Shown here: positions 21,546-32,269 of the stretch, one piece after another
Layout of the letters: each line of letters starts with the position of its first letter
How positions within the stretch are numbered: the first letter of the stretch is position 1
Assembly: GCA_900660155.1 (NCBI GenBank)
Contig: CABFPE010000194.1
Location: 50,516-99,295, forward strand
Source: Hofstenia miamia
Taxonomy: Eukaryota > Xenacoelomorpha > Acoela > Hofsteniidae
Length of the DNA: 48,780 bases
Direction of reading: 5' to 3'
Translations under genes and position numbers: made by a program
Notes under the pieces: model-generated
Database searches by the model: none
Told to the model about the DNA's origin: nothing
What the model saw: the letters and a program-made list of their open reading frames with translations, nothing else

Positions 21546-23330
21546 GTCTGTCCGTTTTAATTCCTGTACACATAACATGTTACATGTAAAGAGGATAGAC
21601 ATTTATTTTATAGGAATTGGGAGGTTATTCCATAGATTAGGAATTTGCACGAAATCGGAATATATGATCTTTGGTATAGCTTTGCATTACATTTCGGTTG
21701 CTTGAAGTTTCTTCTGCCTTCTCTAACTAAATGTAGAAGTTCAAATTCTTTATCAGTGTTGGTTAGTATGTTGTTAAGAATTGTCTTGAATCTGGTCAAG
21801 AATTTTTCATTGATATAGTTTATAAGATCTTCCTTTGCTATTTTACATATCTTGCCGTATAGATTAATTGGTTGTTTCAAATTTTTCTTCTCCCTCTCTT
21901 TTAGTCCATATGCAAATACTTCTGATCCATATAGAAAATTAGGGCATATGTAAGTCTTAAATACCACCCATTGCTGAGTTTTGGAGCATTCCTTAATGAA
22001 ACGGGCCAGTTTAATTATAGTTAAGTTTGTTTTCTTACATGTTGACATTACTTGAGTTCTCCATTGCAAATCTTTATCAAAGTATATTCCAATATATTTG
22101 TAATGCGTAACTTGATTTACTTTCTCTCCATTAATCACTATAAAGCTCTTAGAAGCTTTTAGTAATTCCTTATGCTTGATGTTAAAGTGAAATTTAATTT
22201 TAGATTATTCTCCAGAGACATTTGCACAACTTTCTCGATAGTAGTTTTATAATCCTCTAGTTGTCTTTGTGGATTAGTTGTACATAATGAACAAATAATT
22301 CTCGTGTCGTCAGAGTATTTGCAAATATCCACATTATCAGGTGAACGTAGGACTTTATCAATAATATCATTAGTTACCTCTGTAAATAGAACTCCTGATA
22401 GTGGACCGCCTTGTGGAGCACCAATTTGGATTATTGACGGTTTGAAAAAAGTACCAACCTCCAATTTGGATAATTGACGGTTTGAAAAAAGTACCAACCT
22501 TTTAGGTAATTATGACACCAATCTGCTAGCCATTTGGAATGTTGGTTTATTTTGTTGACAAGCTTATTTTGTAAAATAGTGTTTAATGCACTTGAATAAT
22601 TTAGAAAAAAAACTCTTACAGAAGTTGTTAACTTTTTATTCACATATCTGGCTATAGTATCATATGTGTAGATCAATGCATCAGTCGTACCCAAACCATG
22701 CTTGTATGCGAATTGTTTGCCATCTAATGTTGATTTCATTAACTTGAAATATTCAATCATTACAAAATGGTCAAGAACTCTTGCTGGTGTTGGAGTTACA
22801 GTTATTGGGCGAAATTTATTGACATTTTCATTATTAACCTCTTTGATGTCTGATACCTTGGGAACAGGTACTAATATAGCAGTTTTCCATGAATGAGGAT
22901 ACTTTATTTCCATTAGGCTTAAATTAAAGATTTGTGAAATGGTATAGCAAGTTCTTCTGCGAATGATTTATACGGCCAACGAGGGATTGTAGAAAGACCA
23001 TTTGATTTATGTGAATCTAGTTTACGGAAAACATTTGCAACATCTGCAATTGTTACTTGTGGAAAACCATAATCATCAGCAGATGTAATATTAAGAGGCT
23101 CATCAAGTTCAACATCAGCATTGTGCCGACAAAAGTGAAAATTTAGTAATTTTGCTTCATGTTCAGTGAATTTCCTATGGCCTTGCTCTTTACGAATTCT
23201 TGACTTAACTTCCTTATGTAATGCTTCATTGTCTATAGAGGAAATATTCATTTTCCTCTCATTCTTAACCAATATGTTGAACTTTCTCTGCAGTTGATTT
23301 CTATATATGTATATCCACATATATCGATTG
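21544..23330 (-). pseudogene. non-LTR (LINE) reverse transcriptase, 5' truncated and broken
   Basis: The minus strand carries, in order: a fingers region (VFRKLDSHKSNGLSTIPRW), PHSWKTAILVPVPK, FRPITVTPTPARVLDHF, motif A as FFLNYSSALNTI (the catalytic Asp position reads Asn), motif B GAPQGGPLSGVLF, motif C YSDD, the thumb-side YKYIGIYFDKDLQW, and a C-terminal block ending RSYIPISCKFL. A stop near 22919 and a 40-bp tandem duplication at 22421-22500 break the frame. The APE endonuclease and ORF1 are absent. The motif order is that of APE-type LINEs; the exact clade is not determined. It is dead because of the lesions and the motif A change. Confidence 0.85.
22421..22500. repeat. 40-bp tandem duplication inside the RT
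   Basis: CCAATTTGGAT-ATTGACGG-TTGAAAAAAGTACCAACCT occurs at 22421-22460 and again at 22461-22500 with one changed base. Forty is not a multiple of three, so it shifts the reading frame between RT motifs A and B. Confidence 0.9.
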
Positions 23331-24060
23331 AAACCTAAAATTACAGTCTTACTTGCATAAAATGATTTTCTTAAATCTTATTTTGTTGGTCAAGATAACC
23401 ATTGTACAAATCAAGATTTTTAATGAAATTTCAATACAAATTACTTTTTTATAAGAGAGATAAGAAAAATGTTTTCAGATAGAGGTTTTTCCCTCAAAAA
23501 TTTTAGGGTTATGCTTAGAATTGCAATATTCTATAAGCAATTTTGTAAAAATATTGGTTAAACAAGTTAAAAACACGAATGTTACAAACTAAAAATAAAA
23601 TAAGTAAAAAACAACAAAAAATACTCCTTAGCATAGGTTTATCATTATTTGCTTAATTTCAAAGATTATATAACGAGATTTTACATGGATTCTTAATATG
23701 TTTTTCAAAACTCCCGAGTGTTTATTAAAGTTTATTGTTAAATATAAAAGGACAAATATGTACATTTTCAAAACCTATGAAAATAGGATTTAAGAAGATC
23801 TATTTGACAAATGCATAATGTAAGAAAACGTGTCAGATTCCACATTAAAACATACACATTATTGTTATTATAAAAGCAGACCTCGAATTAAAACTAAAAC
23901 TGCCAACTTGAAAGTTATAGTACAGAAAGAATTGTACCAGTTTGATTCTATAATTACTTTGGTTTAAAAAGTTATATATTTTGAATCATAGCACAATCAT
24001 TTTTAATGACACAAGAAATAAAAACTAAAAAAATTCCAAGAAAAATTTCTAGCTAACAAT
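23331..24060. other. AT-rich stretch, no gene seen
   Basis: No coding signal. An 80-bp block at about 23970-24050 (TATATTTTGAATCATAGCAC, then AATCATTTTTAATGACACAA) recurs at about 32730-32808, so it is a small dispersed repeat or part of one. Confidence 0.5.
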
Positions 24061-24410
24061 GTTAATTAACGCAATGTCTGCTTTGTGGTACCTTCTAGGT
24101 GAACTAGAATCATAACAGCAGTAGGAAATTATCTTGATGAATTGAATGTTTGGCTATTGAATCCCATATTCTTCCCAACCGTCCAGATCAATACGTGGCT
24201 ATTGCTGGCTTTGAACATAAAGGACATTTATTTGCTACTGTCATAAGAGGATTTGTGGAGGAGGCATGATTGTTTACATTCGTAAAACATTAAATGGTGA
24301 AATCGTAGAGGAAATATGACGCAGAATCTCTTTGGATTTTGGAGATAAAAAACTGTAAAAATTACCTTGTTAATGTATTAGGCCATGATATACAACTCAT
24401 AGTGTAGTAT
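24061..24410 (+). pseudogene. LINE APE-type endonuclease fragment
   Basis: Plus-strand pieces in shifting frames read PNRPDQYVAIAGFEHKG, then CGGGMIVYIRKTLNGEIVEE, then AESLWILEIKNCKNYLVNVL. This is the typical APE endonuclease series: hydrophobic GF/Y, a GGG-V-YIR strand, and ESLWI-EI before the VYRP-type strand. At least two frame changes and several stops show decay. It lies on the opposite strand from the RT at 21544-23330, so it is a separate insertion or an inverted piece. Confidence 0.5.
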
Positions 24411-24475
24411 CACATGTGAAAAAAATTAATTTCTTATTTTTAGCCTTTGATCAGTTTTGAATATTTTAGTCAATG

Positions 24476-24506
<31 letters not shown>
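24476..24506. repeat. (CT)n microsatellite
   Basis: An uninterrupted CT/TC run of about 31 bases. Confidence 0.95.
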
Positions 24507-24507
<1 letters not shown>

Positions 24508-24888
24508 CAAGCTCTTGTTTTAAAATGCTCTTCCAATTTCAAAAGTAACAGGCAATGATGAAGGTTGATGTCATAATATCAATTAAATATAGAATGAGCT
24601 ATTGAGCAATTATCAAATGATTCAGACACTTCTGTCAATAATGACGCTGAAATTGATGCTACCACTGCAAATGAAAATTATGGTTAGTTATTCCTTATGT
24701 ATAAATATATACATGTACTGTACTTGATATAGCAGCGATAATATATTATACTTTCGTTTCGATTCACTAGCATGATCATCTTTATGTGCAAAATTTAATG
24801 TTTTGGATGACCAATAAAAAAATTTTTCATAATAAATAGTGGCTTTTTGTATGAAAATTAATGAATAAAAATGAACAATAATGCATTA

Positions 24889-24891
24889 ATA

Positions 24892-24945
<54 letters not shown>
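24889..24945. repeat. (TA)n tract, left flank of the recombinase transposon
   Basis: TA repeat with one G interruption near 24897; it ends at 24945, where the 13-bp terminal repeat begins. The tract resumes at 27061 on the other side, so the element split a microsatellite. Confidence 0.9.
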
Positions 24946-24947
<2 letters not shown>

Positions 24948-24986
24948 AATACCTCCCGTTTTATACTATGTAAATTTGAATTTTGG

Positions 24987-25000
24987 TGTACAAAGCGGGA
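24987..25000 (+). repeat. subterminal motif, left end
   Basis: TGTACAAAGCGGGA matches the motifs at the right end. A reversed copy, CCCCGTTTTGTACG, lies at about 25166-25179. With the terminal repeat itself, the left end has three GTAC-linked G/C-rich sites. Confidence 0.6.
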
Positions 25001-25190
25001 ATTTGGGTTTTAGCAAAAGTACGTCTAAGAATGAAACCACATTTTCAGGAAATGTTTTTTATCCATATTTGTACGTAAAAAAGACCATTCTGTAAATTTT
25101 CCGTTTGTCTTAAAAAAATTTTTAGAAATTTTATATTACCTTTTTGTACAAAAAACACTTATAATCCCCGTTTTGTACGTTTTCGTAGAA

Positions 25191-26831
25191 ATGAATGAAA
25201 CTTTGCCAGATGAACAATTGTTATCGCAAAATTTTGATAATATTTCGAATGAAAATATTGTGAGAGAGATGCAGAGTGATAACGAATGTAGATCTTCAGA
25301 GCATTTGTCCAAAAAATTAAATGTAAGAAATTTTGTTTTTTGAATAAATAATTGCATTTTAGCGCCGATCTATTAAACAAAGATTAATTGAAAGGCACAG
25401 GAGAAACCTATTAGTAAAGAAACAATTGAAACGAAAGAAATTAAAAACTTTAAAAAGTGCATTTAAGTCTACTGTGACAAAAAAAGGCGGCGCAAAACCA
25501 GAAACTAAAAGGAAGTTCAAAATTAAACAAAGACCCATTCAACATAATGTTCAGAAAAAGTGTTTGAAATGTAACCATAATATTTTAGATATGAGGCATC
25601 ACATTGAATGGGCTCATAAAGACTTACCTAAAGAAATTCGCGTATTGCTAAAAGATTACTACCGATCCCAACGTCTAAAAAGTTGCTATTTTTGTGCCAA
25701 TTGTAAAAGACTTTTTGCTAATCCTAGGCGACACTTACAAAATTGTGACGGAGACATAAAACGCATAAAAAACATTCAGTTGGATGATTTAGCCCGTTGG
25801 TTCCAAAAACATTTAGCATTGATGTTCCGCAGATGTATTTAGAAGAAGTTACTGCATTTGCCAAGTCTCAAAAACGAAAGCTAACTGCAAGAGGGGCAAC
25901 AACACAATCTATTGATATTGCAATAGGTCCTACAATTTCTCGATTTTTGCTTGATTGTCTAAAATATACCAATAGCTTCCGAAAACCAGAAATGCTTATG
26001 GAGTAGCAAATGATCATAAAAATGTTAACAATTTGATCAATTCTACAATTGTGAATTGCTTATCCATTTTAGCAAATTGTGTCGACTATATAAGTTTACA
26101 TTTTAAAAATATAAAGATAAGATTTGAGGAAGCAAGGAAAGCAATTAAGGAAGTTAAAAGCGATTTTTCAAAGTCCGCAGCTCGGGAAAAATTTCTCCGT
26201 AAAGAGACTCGCTTTCAAGAAGTGCCTAATTTAAATGACATGAAAAAATTGACAAATGGAATAAAAGAAATTTTGGAGAAGTATGTGAATGGAGCGATTT
26301 GTTTGCCGCATGAAACACTAAGAGCTATGGTTTTCTTCCTTATACAAAGTACATTAAATTGCAGACCCGCTCCATTTTTATCGTTAAGTTGGAGTGAATT
26401 TGAAAGTATTAAACGAGGGAATGCAATTACAAAAACGAATCACAAGACCAGATATAAATTTCCAATTAAGATAACTCTAAATCCTAAAGAAATTGAATAT
26501 GTTGCATTACTTAAGAAATCATTCAGACAAACATTTATTAAAAACATTGATTTTGTGTTTGGAAATAAAAATGGGAAGGCCTGCACAAATTTTAAGCATG
26601 GTTTCAAAATTTTTTCCTGAATTATCGCATCTAAAGTTTAATGCAAATTCTGTGCGCAAATTTTGGGAAAAAACAATTTTAAATAATCCAGCTGTAAGTG
26701 AAAATCTCCAACAGGCTCATTTAGCTCAAAGTGGTCATAGTAAAAAGACTGCCATGGATGAGTATATTCAAAGCAATATAGAAGATCTTACTGGTTTATA
26801 CAATAACATCTTAAGCAAAAATAACTTTTGA
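25191..26831 (+). pseudogene. zinc-finger tyrosine recombinase, Crypton-like, three frame breaks
   Basis: Exon 1 starts at ATG 25191 (44 codons, ending SSEHLSKKLN). An apparent 40-nt intron (25323-25362, GT...AG, with an in-frame stop) joins it in phase to a lysine/arginine-rich exon 2. Two zinc-finger-like clusters follow: CLKCNHNILDMRHHIEWAH and CANCKRLFANPRRHLQNC. The catalytic region shows LNCRPAPFLSLSW (first Arg), KTRYKFPIKI (possible beta-strand Lys), NSVRKFW (second Arg, with Asn where many enzymes have His) and SGHSKKTAMDEYI (His and the nucleophile Tyr). Frames change near 25800, near 25985 and at a T-run near 26615. The enzyme would cut and rejoin DNA through a 3'-phosphotyrosine to mobilise the element. 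The recombinase call is strong; the exact family is not determined. Confidence 0.8.
25323..25362 (+). other. putative 40-nt intron in the recombinase gene
   Basis: Begins GTAAGAAATT and ends TTGCATTTTAG. It is AT-rich and contains TGA in the upstream frame. Removing it joins codon 44 to a continuous downstream frame without a phase change. Such short introns imply a host that splices very small introns. Confidence 0.55.
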
Positions 26832-26950
26832 AAAAGTACTGATTTTGTTTGTTATATACCCTGTGTATTCTTTGAATGTTTTTTTATGAAATTACAGTGT
26901 TTCCAATACTTTTATAAAAAAATGTACAAAAAAGGAAAATAAAAAAATAT

Positions 26951-27057
26951 GTACAAAATGGGGTCTATAATTGGCATTGTACAAAGCGGGAGGTATATTG
27001 TGAAATTTGTACAGGGCGGGAGGAATAATATTTTTTGGTGTACAACGCGGGAGGTAT
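26951..27057 (+). repeat. subterminal motif array, right end
   Basis: Motifs in the same orientation: GTACAAAATGGGG (26951), TGTACAAAGCGGGAGGTAT (26979), TTGTACAGGGCGGGAGGAAT (about 27007) and TGTACAACGCGGGAGGTAT (about 27039, merging with the terminal repeat). Spacing is about 28-32 bp. These are likely recombinase binding sites by analogy with other transposons that carry repeated subterminal sites. Confidence 0.65.
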
Positions 27058-27058
27058 T

Positions 27059-27060
<2 letters not shown>

Positions 27061-27091
<31 letters not shown>
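27061..27091. repeat. (TA)n tract, right flank of the recombinase transposon
   Basis: Continuation of the TA microsatellite immediately after the terminal repeat, followed by a T-run. Confidence 0.9.
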
Positions 27092-27100
<9 letters not shown>

Positions 27101-27362
27101 CATTTATTTTGCCTCTGCCTAATACGATATATAACAACCAATTTCCACATTATGTATATTAAACTCAATTTAAAAAATTGTATTTTTTCATATTATAAAT
27201 TTTCAATAGCAAAATAACATTAATGCTGTATGTATATTAATAAAAAATATTCTTTAGTATATCTGATATTTAGTGTTTTTTAGAAAGGGGTCATTTATGA
27301 CATCTCGGCCATTGAAAGTACGTAAATTTTTTTGGACATCCTAGTGTTTTTTGCTCATTCAT

Positions 27363-27539
27363 TTACTTAGAAAAACGTCCAGCAATCTCCAATGAAAATC
27401 TTTCATTGTCATATACAATTTGTGAGAAACTTACCCCTGAATGACCCCTTTCAATCAAATACTTTTGTAGTGTCTCATTGACAGTCATAACTGGTTCTTG
27501 TTGAAGTCTCACAAGAAGGCTACCTGGTACCTCCTCCAT
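27363..27539 (-). CDS. small ORF of 58 aa, unrecognised
   Basis: ATG at 27539, stop at 27363. The product has normal composition (MEEVPGSLLVRLQQEPVMTV at the start, IVYDNERFSLEIAGRFSK at the end) and its clean frame stands out from the surrounding debris. No family is recognised and no promoter or splice partners are evident. It could be an exon of a decayed element gene. Low confidence that it is a gene. Confidence 0.2.
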   Translation of the reverse strand: MEEVPGSLLVRLQQEPVMTVNETLQKYLIERGHSGVSFSQIVYDNERFSLEIAGRFSK

Positions 27540-28044
27540 CAGCCAAAATAACTATTCCATAACAGTTAAAAATGTGAAATATTCACAGCATGTAATCTCT
27601 ATCTTCAAAACTATATTGTATGGCAGTAACTCCAACAATAAACGTGAAGACGCATTTTCAAAACCAAACTGACACTTCAATGAAAATATCAATGCATGTT
27701 TTAGGGTTTCCTGATAAACACACAAAACTAATTTCTGCTCAAATTGGTTCGTCAAATGGTGAACATGTCCAAAGAGATAATGAAAGGCCCTCTACTTCAA
27801 CAGGCAATGGTATGCACTTTATATTAGTAAATTGTGTATATTGAGAGTTCACAAATTATTTCATATCTTTTACTGGGCAAAAATAAATAATTTACTGTTA
27901 GATCGGTATATTGTGCTCACAAAGTAACAATCAATTACTAGGAATAATTAAATTACATATTTTCTGTTTCAGAAAGGTCAAAATATTTAAATTTATGTTA
28001 GAAGGAAACTAAATGAAAATATTAATTATTTTGACTATTTACAT

Positions 28045-28330
28045 TGCAGATTTTGCTTTGGTTGGTTTAAGAATAATCTTCTTTGGCACCATGGAAGCAA
28101 GTGTTGTTTTAAACCGAAACAATGTATGACCAATTTGAACCAAGAGGGAAAACTTCTAATTTCCACAGAATTTTATGATGATGAAGCAATAAAGAAACTT
28201 TTTGAGGTTGTCAGATGACAGGATCTCTAAGACAATAAAATCCAGTGCAGAAATCCAGTATTATGCAAAATACTTATTATCGAAAAGAAAACATCATTCT
28301 GATGAAACTCACATCAACAACGAGTGATGA
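28045..28330 (+). pseudogene. zinc-finger transposon protein relic, possibly recombinase-related
   Basis: After TTACATTGCAG (a possible splice acceptor at 28050), the plus strand reads RFCFGWFKNNLLWHHGSKCC then LNQEGKLLI. After one frame change it reads DDRISKTIKSSAEIQYYAKYL and a stop near 28328. The order (C-x-C finger with LW-H-H, EGKLL, D-x-IS, I-x-Y) resembles N-terminal parts of animal Crypton-like proteins as I remember them. No catalytic core is found. A tentative continuation, NPQVSTEAKAAINQHVDKRK, lies near 29190. The assignment is tentative. Confidence 0.35.
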
Positions 28331-28339
28331 TGATGATAA

Positions 28340-29971
28340 CCCAAAGTGACAGTTATCGGGCACAAAAAAATTAAATGCCATTTCACGGCAGTAGCAGAAT
28401 TTGATTTACAATGTTTTTTGAAACATCCTATTGATAAATTATGTGCATATGTACAGATCATATCGCTAGTCTGTTCTAAGGGTGTAAAACAACTGGTCCT
28501 CTCAAAATGGTCATTTACTTTCATAACACAATTGTCGACTGGAATTATTTTGTGTTCAAAACTCTTGTTGTTAATCCATAATGATCTTCCATATTTATTA
28601 GCATAAACCCCAATCCACATGGGGTGACTTCTTTTTGCTTATGGATTATAGACTCTTCACTCAAAGCTTTCTGGATATCATTTATTTTGCTAAGCAGCTT
28701 TTCTTAATGTTCTCCTTACAGTTTTTATTAGCTGAGAACCAATCATTATTTTCCTTTGAGGAACAATAACAAAAGCGCTTTGAACAAAAGATACCATAGC
28801 AAAGATTTCTTAATAAAAGGTAATCATCCAAACTTATTTCTACATCATTGAATGTAAATTGCCATACTTTATCTTTTTTATATTGCCCTGCATAAAGTTA
28901 GAAGTAGAATATTTAATGAGAGCCAAGTTAAGCAGAGCAACATCAATTTGTGCAACCAAATCCACTGTACGATTTTATATAATCTCGAAATTGTTTTTTT
29001 AGGAGTAATTATTCTAAGAAATAAAAATAGTTTTATTCATCTTAAGATTATTTAGAAATAAATGAATGATGTTTCATAAGTTAGCTACAAACCTAACTAA
29101 ATTTAGTATAATACATGTATTTAAATCTGACCAATGATGAGCAATGCAAACTTTCTTCTATGCATTATTATTGAAAGGTATGGGAAAATCCCCAAGTCTC
29201 AACTGAAGCTAAAGCTGCCATCAACCAACATGTGGACAAGAGAAAAGTAATAAACAATTGAAATTTTTGTATTTTATTTCTTTAAACTCATAAATAATTA
29301 TTGACAATTTGTACACAGAAATGATTTAAATAATGAAAAAATAATGATAAGGGTTAATATATCGGAAAACCGAGGATCAATTTTCGATTTAACAATGTTT
29401 TTGATAATGAATGTTTGACTCTGCATTTGCAACCTAAATTTAAAATCGCAATTGATATTAAACAACCAGAAGATGCCTGGTTTCGATGTGGCATAATTTA
29501 AGGGTAAATGATGCTAAATTAAATAAAATATAAAATTGCTGCATAAATATGGCCTCCACATACAATAAAACAGAACAAAATCCCTTTCACAGTATTGTTC
29601 AGGAATTATATTTAAAAATGCAATTATGTATTTTCAAATATTTAATCGAAAATAATACGGCACTTAATTGTTTAACACCCCCGCTAGAAAGAGGTTGTAT
29701 TGTAAACTAATATAATTTTAAAAATGGCTATAGATTCTACAGAGGGACTTCTGTAATTTTTGATATATATATAGTAATATATTTAGTGCGCTTTGTAAAA
29801 GCATATATATACATGTATATATAAGGAGCTAGCTGATAGGAGAATGTCAATCCATGCAGACCTTTAACACTAAGAGGCTGAGTGGATCGTAAACGTACCA
29901 AATGTACTATCTACAGGTGCTTCAACTAATTTGAGTTTAGAAATTGAACGTGCAAAATCACACTTTCAATT
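28340..29971. other. AT-rich stretch, nothing firmly recognised
   Basis: Short open frames occur on both strands at 28309-28620 but overlap each other and show no family motif. An imperfect TA-rich patch lies near 29764-29822. The sequence runs into the second gap. Confidence 0.45.
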
Positions 29972-30971
29972 NNNNNNNNNNNNNNNNNNNNNNNNNNNNN
30001 NNNNNNNNNNNNNNNNNNNNNNNNNNNNNNNNNNNNNNNNNNNNNNNNNNNNNNNNNNNNNNNNNNNNNNNNNNNNNNNNNNNNNNNNNNNNNNNNNNNN
30101 NNNNNNNNNNNNNNNNNNNNNNNNNNNNNNNNNNNNNNNNNNNNNNNNNNNNNNNNNNNNNNNNNNNNNNNNNNNNNNNNNNNNNNNNNNNNNNNNNNNN
30201 NNNNNNNNNNNNNNNNNNNNNNNNNNNNNNNNNNNNNNNNNNNNNNNNNNNNNNNNNNNNNNNNNNNNNNNNNNNNNNNNNNNNNNNNNNNNNNNNNNNN
30301 NNNNNNNNNNNNNNNNNNNNNNNNNNNNNNNNNNNNNNNNNNNNNNNNNNNNNNNNNNNNNNNNNNNNNNNNNNNNNNNNNNNNNNNNNNNNNNNNNNNN
30401 NNNNNNNNNNNNNNNNNNNNNNNNNNNNNNNNNNNNNNNNNNNNNNNNNNNNNNNNNNNNNNNNNNNNNNNNNNNNNNNNNNNNNNNNNNNNNNNNNNNN
30501 NNNNNNNNNNNNNNNNNNNNNNNNNNNNNNNNNNNNNNNNNNNNNNNNNNNNNNNNNNNNNNNNNNNNNNNNNNNNNNNNNNNNNNNNNNNNNNNNNNNN
30601 NNNNNNNNNNNNNNNNNNNNNNNNNNNNNNNNNNNNNNNNNNNNNNNNNNNNNNNNNNNNNNNNNNNNNNNNNNNNNNNNNNNNNNNNNNNNNNNNNNNN
30701 NNNNNNNNNNNNNNNNNNNNNNNNNNNNNNNNNNNNNNNNNNNNNNNNNNNNNNNNNNNNNNNNNNNNNNNNNNNNNNNNNNNNNNNNNNNNNNNNNNNN
30801 NNNNNNNNNNNNNNNNNNNNNNNNNNNNNNNNNNNNNNNNNNNNNNNNNNNNNNNNNNNNNNNNNNNNNNNNNNNNNNNNNNNNNNNNNNNNNNNNNNNN
30901 NNNNNNNNNNNNNNNNNNNNNNNNNNNNNNNNNNNNNNNNNNNNNNNNNNNNNNNNNNNNNNNNNNNNNNN
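29972..30971. other. assembly gap, exactly 1000 N
   Basis: A placeholder gap. Sequence on its right side is less AT-rich than on its left. Confidence 0.95.
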
Positions 30972-31374
30972 AATATTAATTGTAAAAACACATGAGTAAG
31001 ATTAATTAGTTATTTTATAAATTTATAGTGCAGTATTTTTGATATTAATTAATTTGGCAAAGCGGCACTAGACTAAATCGCTACTGCTAATTAAGGCAGA
31101 ACTGCGTAATCAGCAGACGAACAGAAATTAAAACGTTCGAAATTGTGAACAACTGGAATTAGCAGGTACTAGTTAAATATTTGATTGTTGTTAATTCTTT
31201 CACTATAAAAATTGTGTAGTTGATCATTTTGTTGATGAATCTAATTTACTGGATTTACTTTACGTTTTTGTATCAGGTTATTTTATTTAATACAATGGAA
31301 AGCTAAACGTTCGAGCTCTTGGGTATTCTAGACGGTGGTTCACGAATCCAGTTAATGGGTGCAGTGTATAGCCG

Positions 31375-31890
31375 GTGCTTACCCGAGAGGCTCTTAGGTT
31401 AGGTGTAGGAATAGGGGCTTTTACTCGTATTAGCTTTCCTATCGTTCGTTGTTCATATTACAACTTTTATTACACTATGTTATTACATATGTTTACATCA
31501 GGGAACCTAGGAAATCACAAGATCTATTTGCATTATCTTGGATGTTGTTTAGTACGTATGAGTACTAGTAGACTAACTGACTATCAATTCATCCCTTTCA
31601 CTATGACCGTATTGATTGTTCATATGTACTCTAGGCCAGCATGTAATTATTTATATGTAAGGTTATTATATGTACGAACTCATAACAAGCTACTGCATCA
31701 CGGTTGCGAGATTCCTTTATTAGACAAACTCATCGATAACAAGAACAATCAATACAGTAAATTAGTAAGGTATCACACATTATCACCATTGTATTCGTGC
31801 ACACTATTCCATTACACTGAGTCATCTAAGTTGTGGTTGGTGTCTCTATCGATGTGCCAGTATTGCATGGAAATACTCGTTATAGTGTAA
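31375..31890 (+). CDS. hypothetical ORF in a less AT-rich island
   Basis: An open frame of about 170 codons, of which the first ATG is near 31477. The product is rich in Tyr, Leu and Cys (for example LHMFTSGNLGNHKIYLHYLG). No domain, signal peptide or catalytic motif is recognised. The surrounding 31000-32150 is visibly richer in G and C than its neighbours. It could be an LTR or UTR of a mobile element that happens to be open, or a real unknown gene. Confidence 0.2.
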   Translation: MLTREALRLGVGIGAFTRISFPIVRCSYYNFYYTMLLHMFTSGNLGNHKIYLHYLGCCLVRMSTSRLTDYQFIPFTMTVLIVHMYSRPACNYLYVRLLYVRTHNKLLHHGCEIPLLDKLIDNKNNQYSKLVRYHTLSPLYSCTLFHYTESSKLWLVSLSMCQYCMEILVIV

Positions 31891-32269
31891 TTCTTCGATT
31901 CCTCTTTTGTGCTTTGTTGCAGGTCGGGTAAGCGTACCCTGTACTTTGTACCCTCTGTCTCTTGTCTTGGATCTAAAATAACAGTCGTTAGTTTCGTATC
32001 AATATTAGTTGATCAGATAGTAATCTAATTATTTAATGGCTAAACAAAAGAACTGAAAGAAGAGAGACAGAGAATGGAGTCTGTCACCCACCGTACTATC
32101 AGAGGAGGAAATAATTGTTATAGCAGCTCCTAAATTAAGCAAATAATTAATAGTATGAAGGTTGGCGAGATTCTACATTACTACATATGTTTCTACAGAA
32201 AAAAAAGTTTTCGAATTTTATATTCGAATTTTCGAAAATTTGGATAACTCGCGGTTGTGATCAAAAAAG

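Larger units (their letters stand above)
24946..27060 (+). mobile_element. tyrosine-recombinase DNA transposon with 13-bp TIRs, in (TA)n
   Basis: A 2115-bp unit bounded by CAAATACCTCCCG (24946-24958) and its exact complement CGGGAGGTATTTG (27048-27060), with TA repeats on both outer sides. Beyond 13 bp the ends stay loosely similar (TTTTATAC and the complement of GTACAACG). Inside each end are several GTACAAA-GCGGG motifs. The only coding region (25191-26831) specifies a zinc-finger tyrosine recombinase. Crypton-class elements use such enzymes but are usually described without TIRs, so this combination is notable. The target duplication cannot be read because the target is itself TA repeats. 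The coding region has three frame breaks, so this copy is probably not autonomous unless the breaks are sequencing errors. Confidence 0.8.

Noticed and set aside
24871..25095. Frames rich in IYIY or YIYI over TA tracts (also at 21496, 27035, 26892, 35349, 45353)
   Set aside because: Translation of microsatellites; not genes.
28309..28620. Overlapping frames on both strands (103 and 86 codons)
   Set aside because: They oppose each other and neither shows a family signature.
29931..30999. Long open frames across the second gap
   Set aside because: Composed almost entirely of N; no sequence support.
31310..31400. Possible tRNA-derived sequence (GGTTCACGAATCC)
   Set aside because: No acceptable A-box, cloverleaf or 3' structure could be drawn around it.
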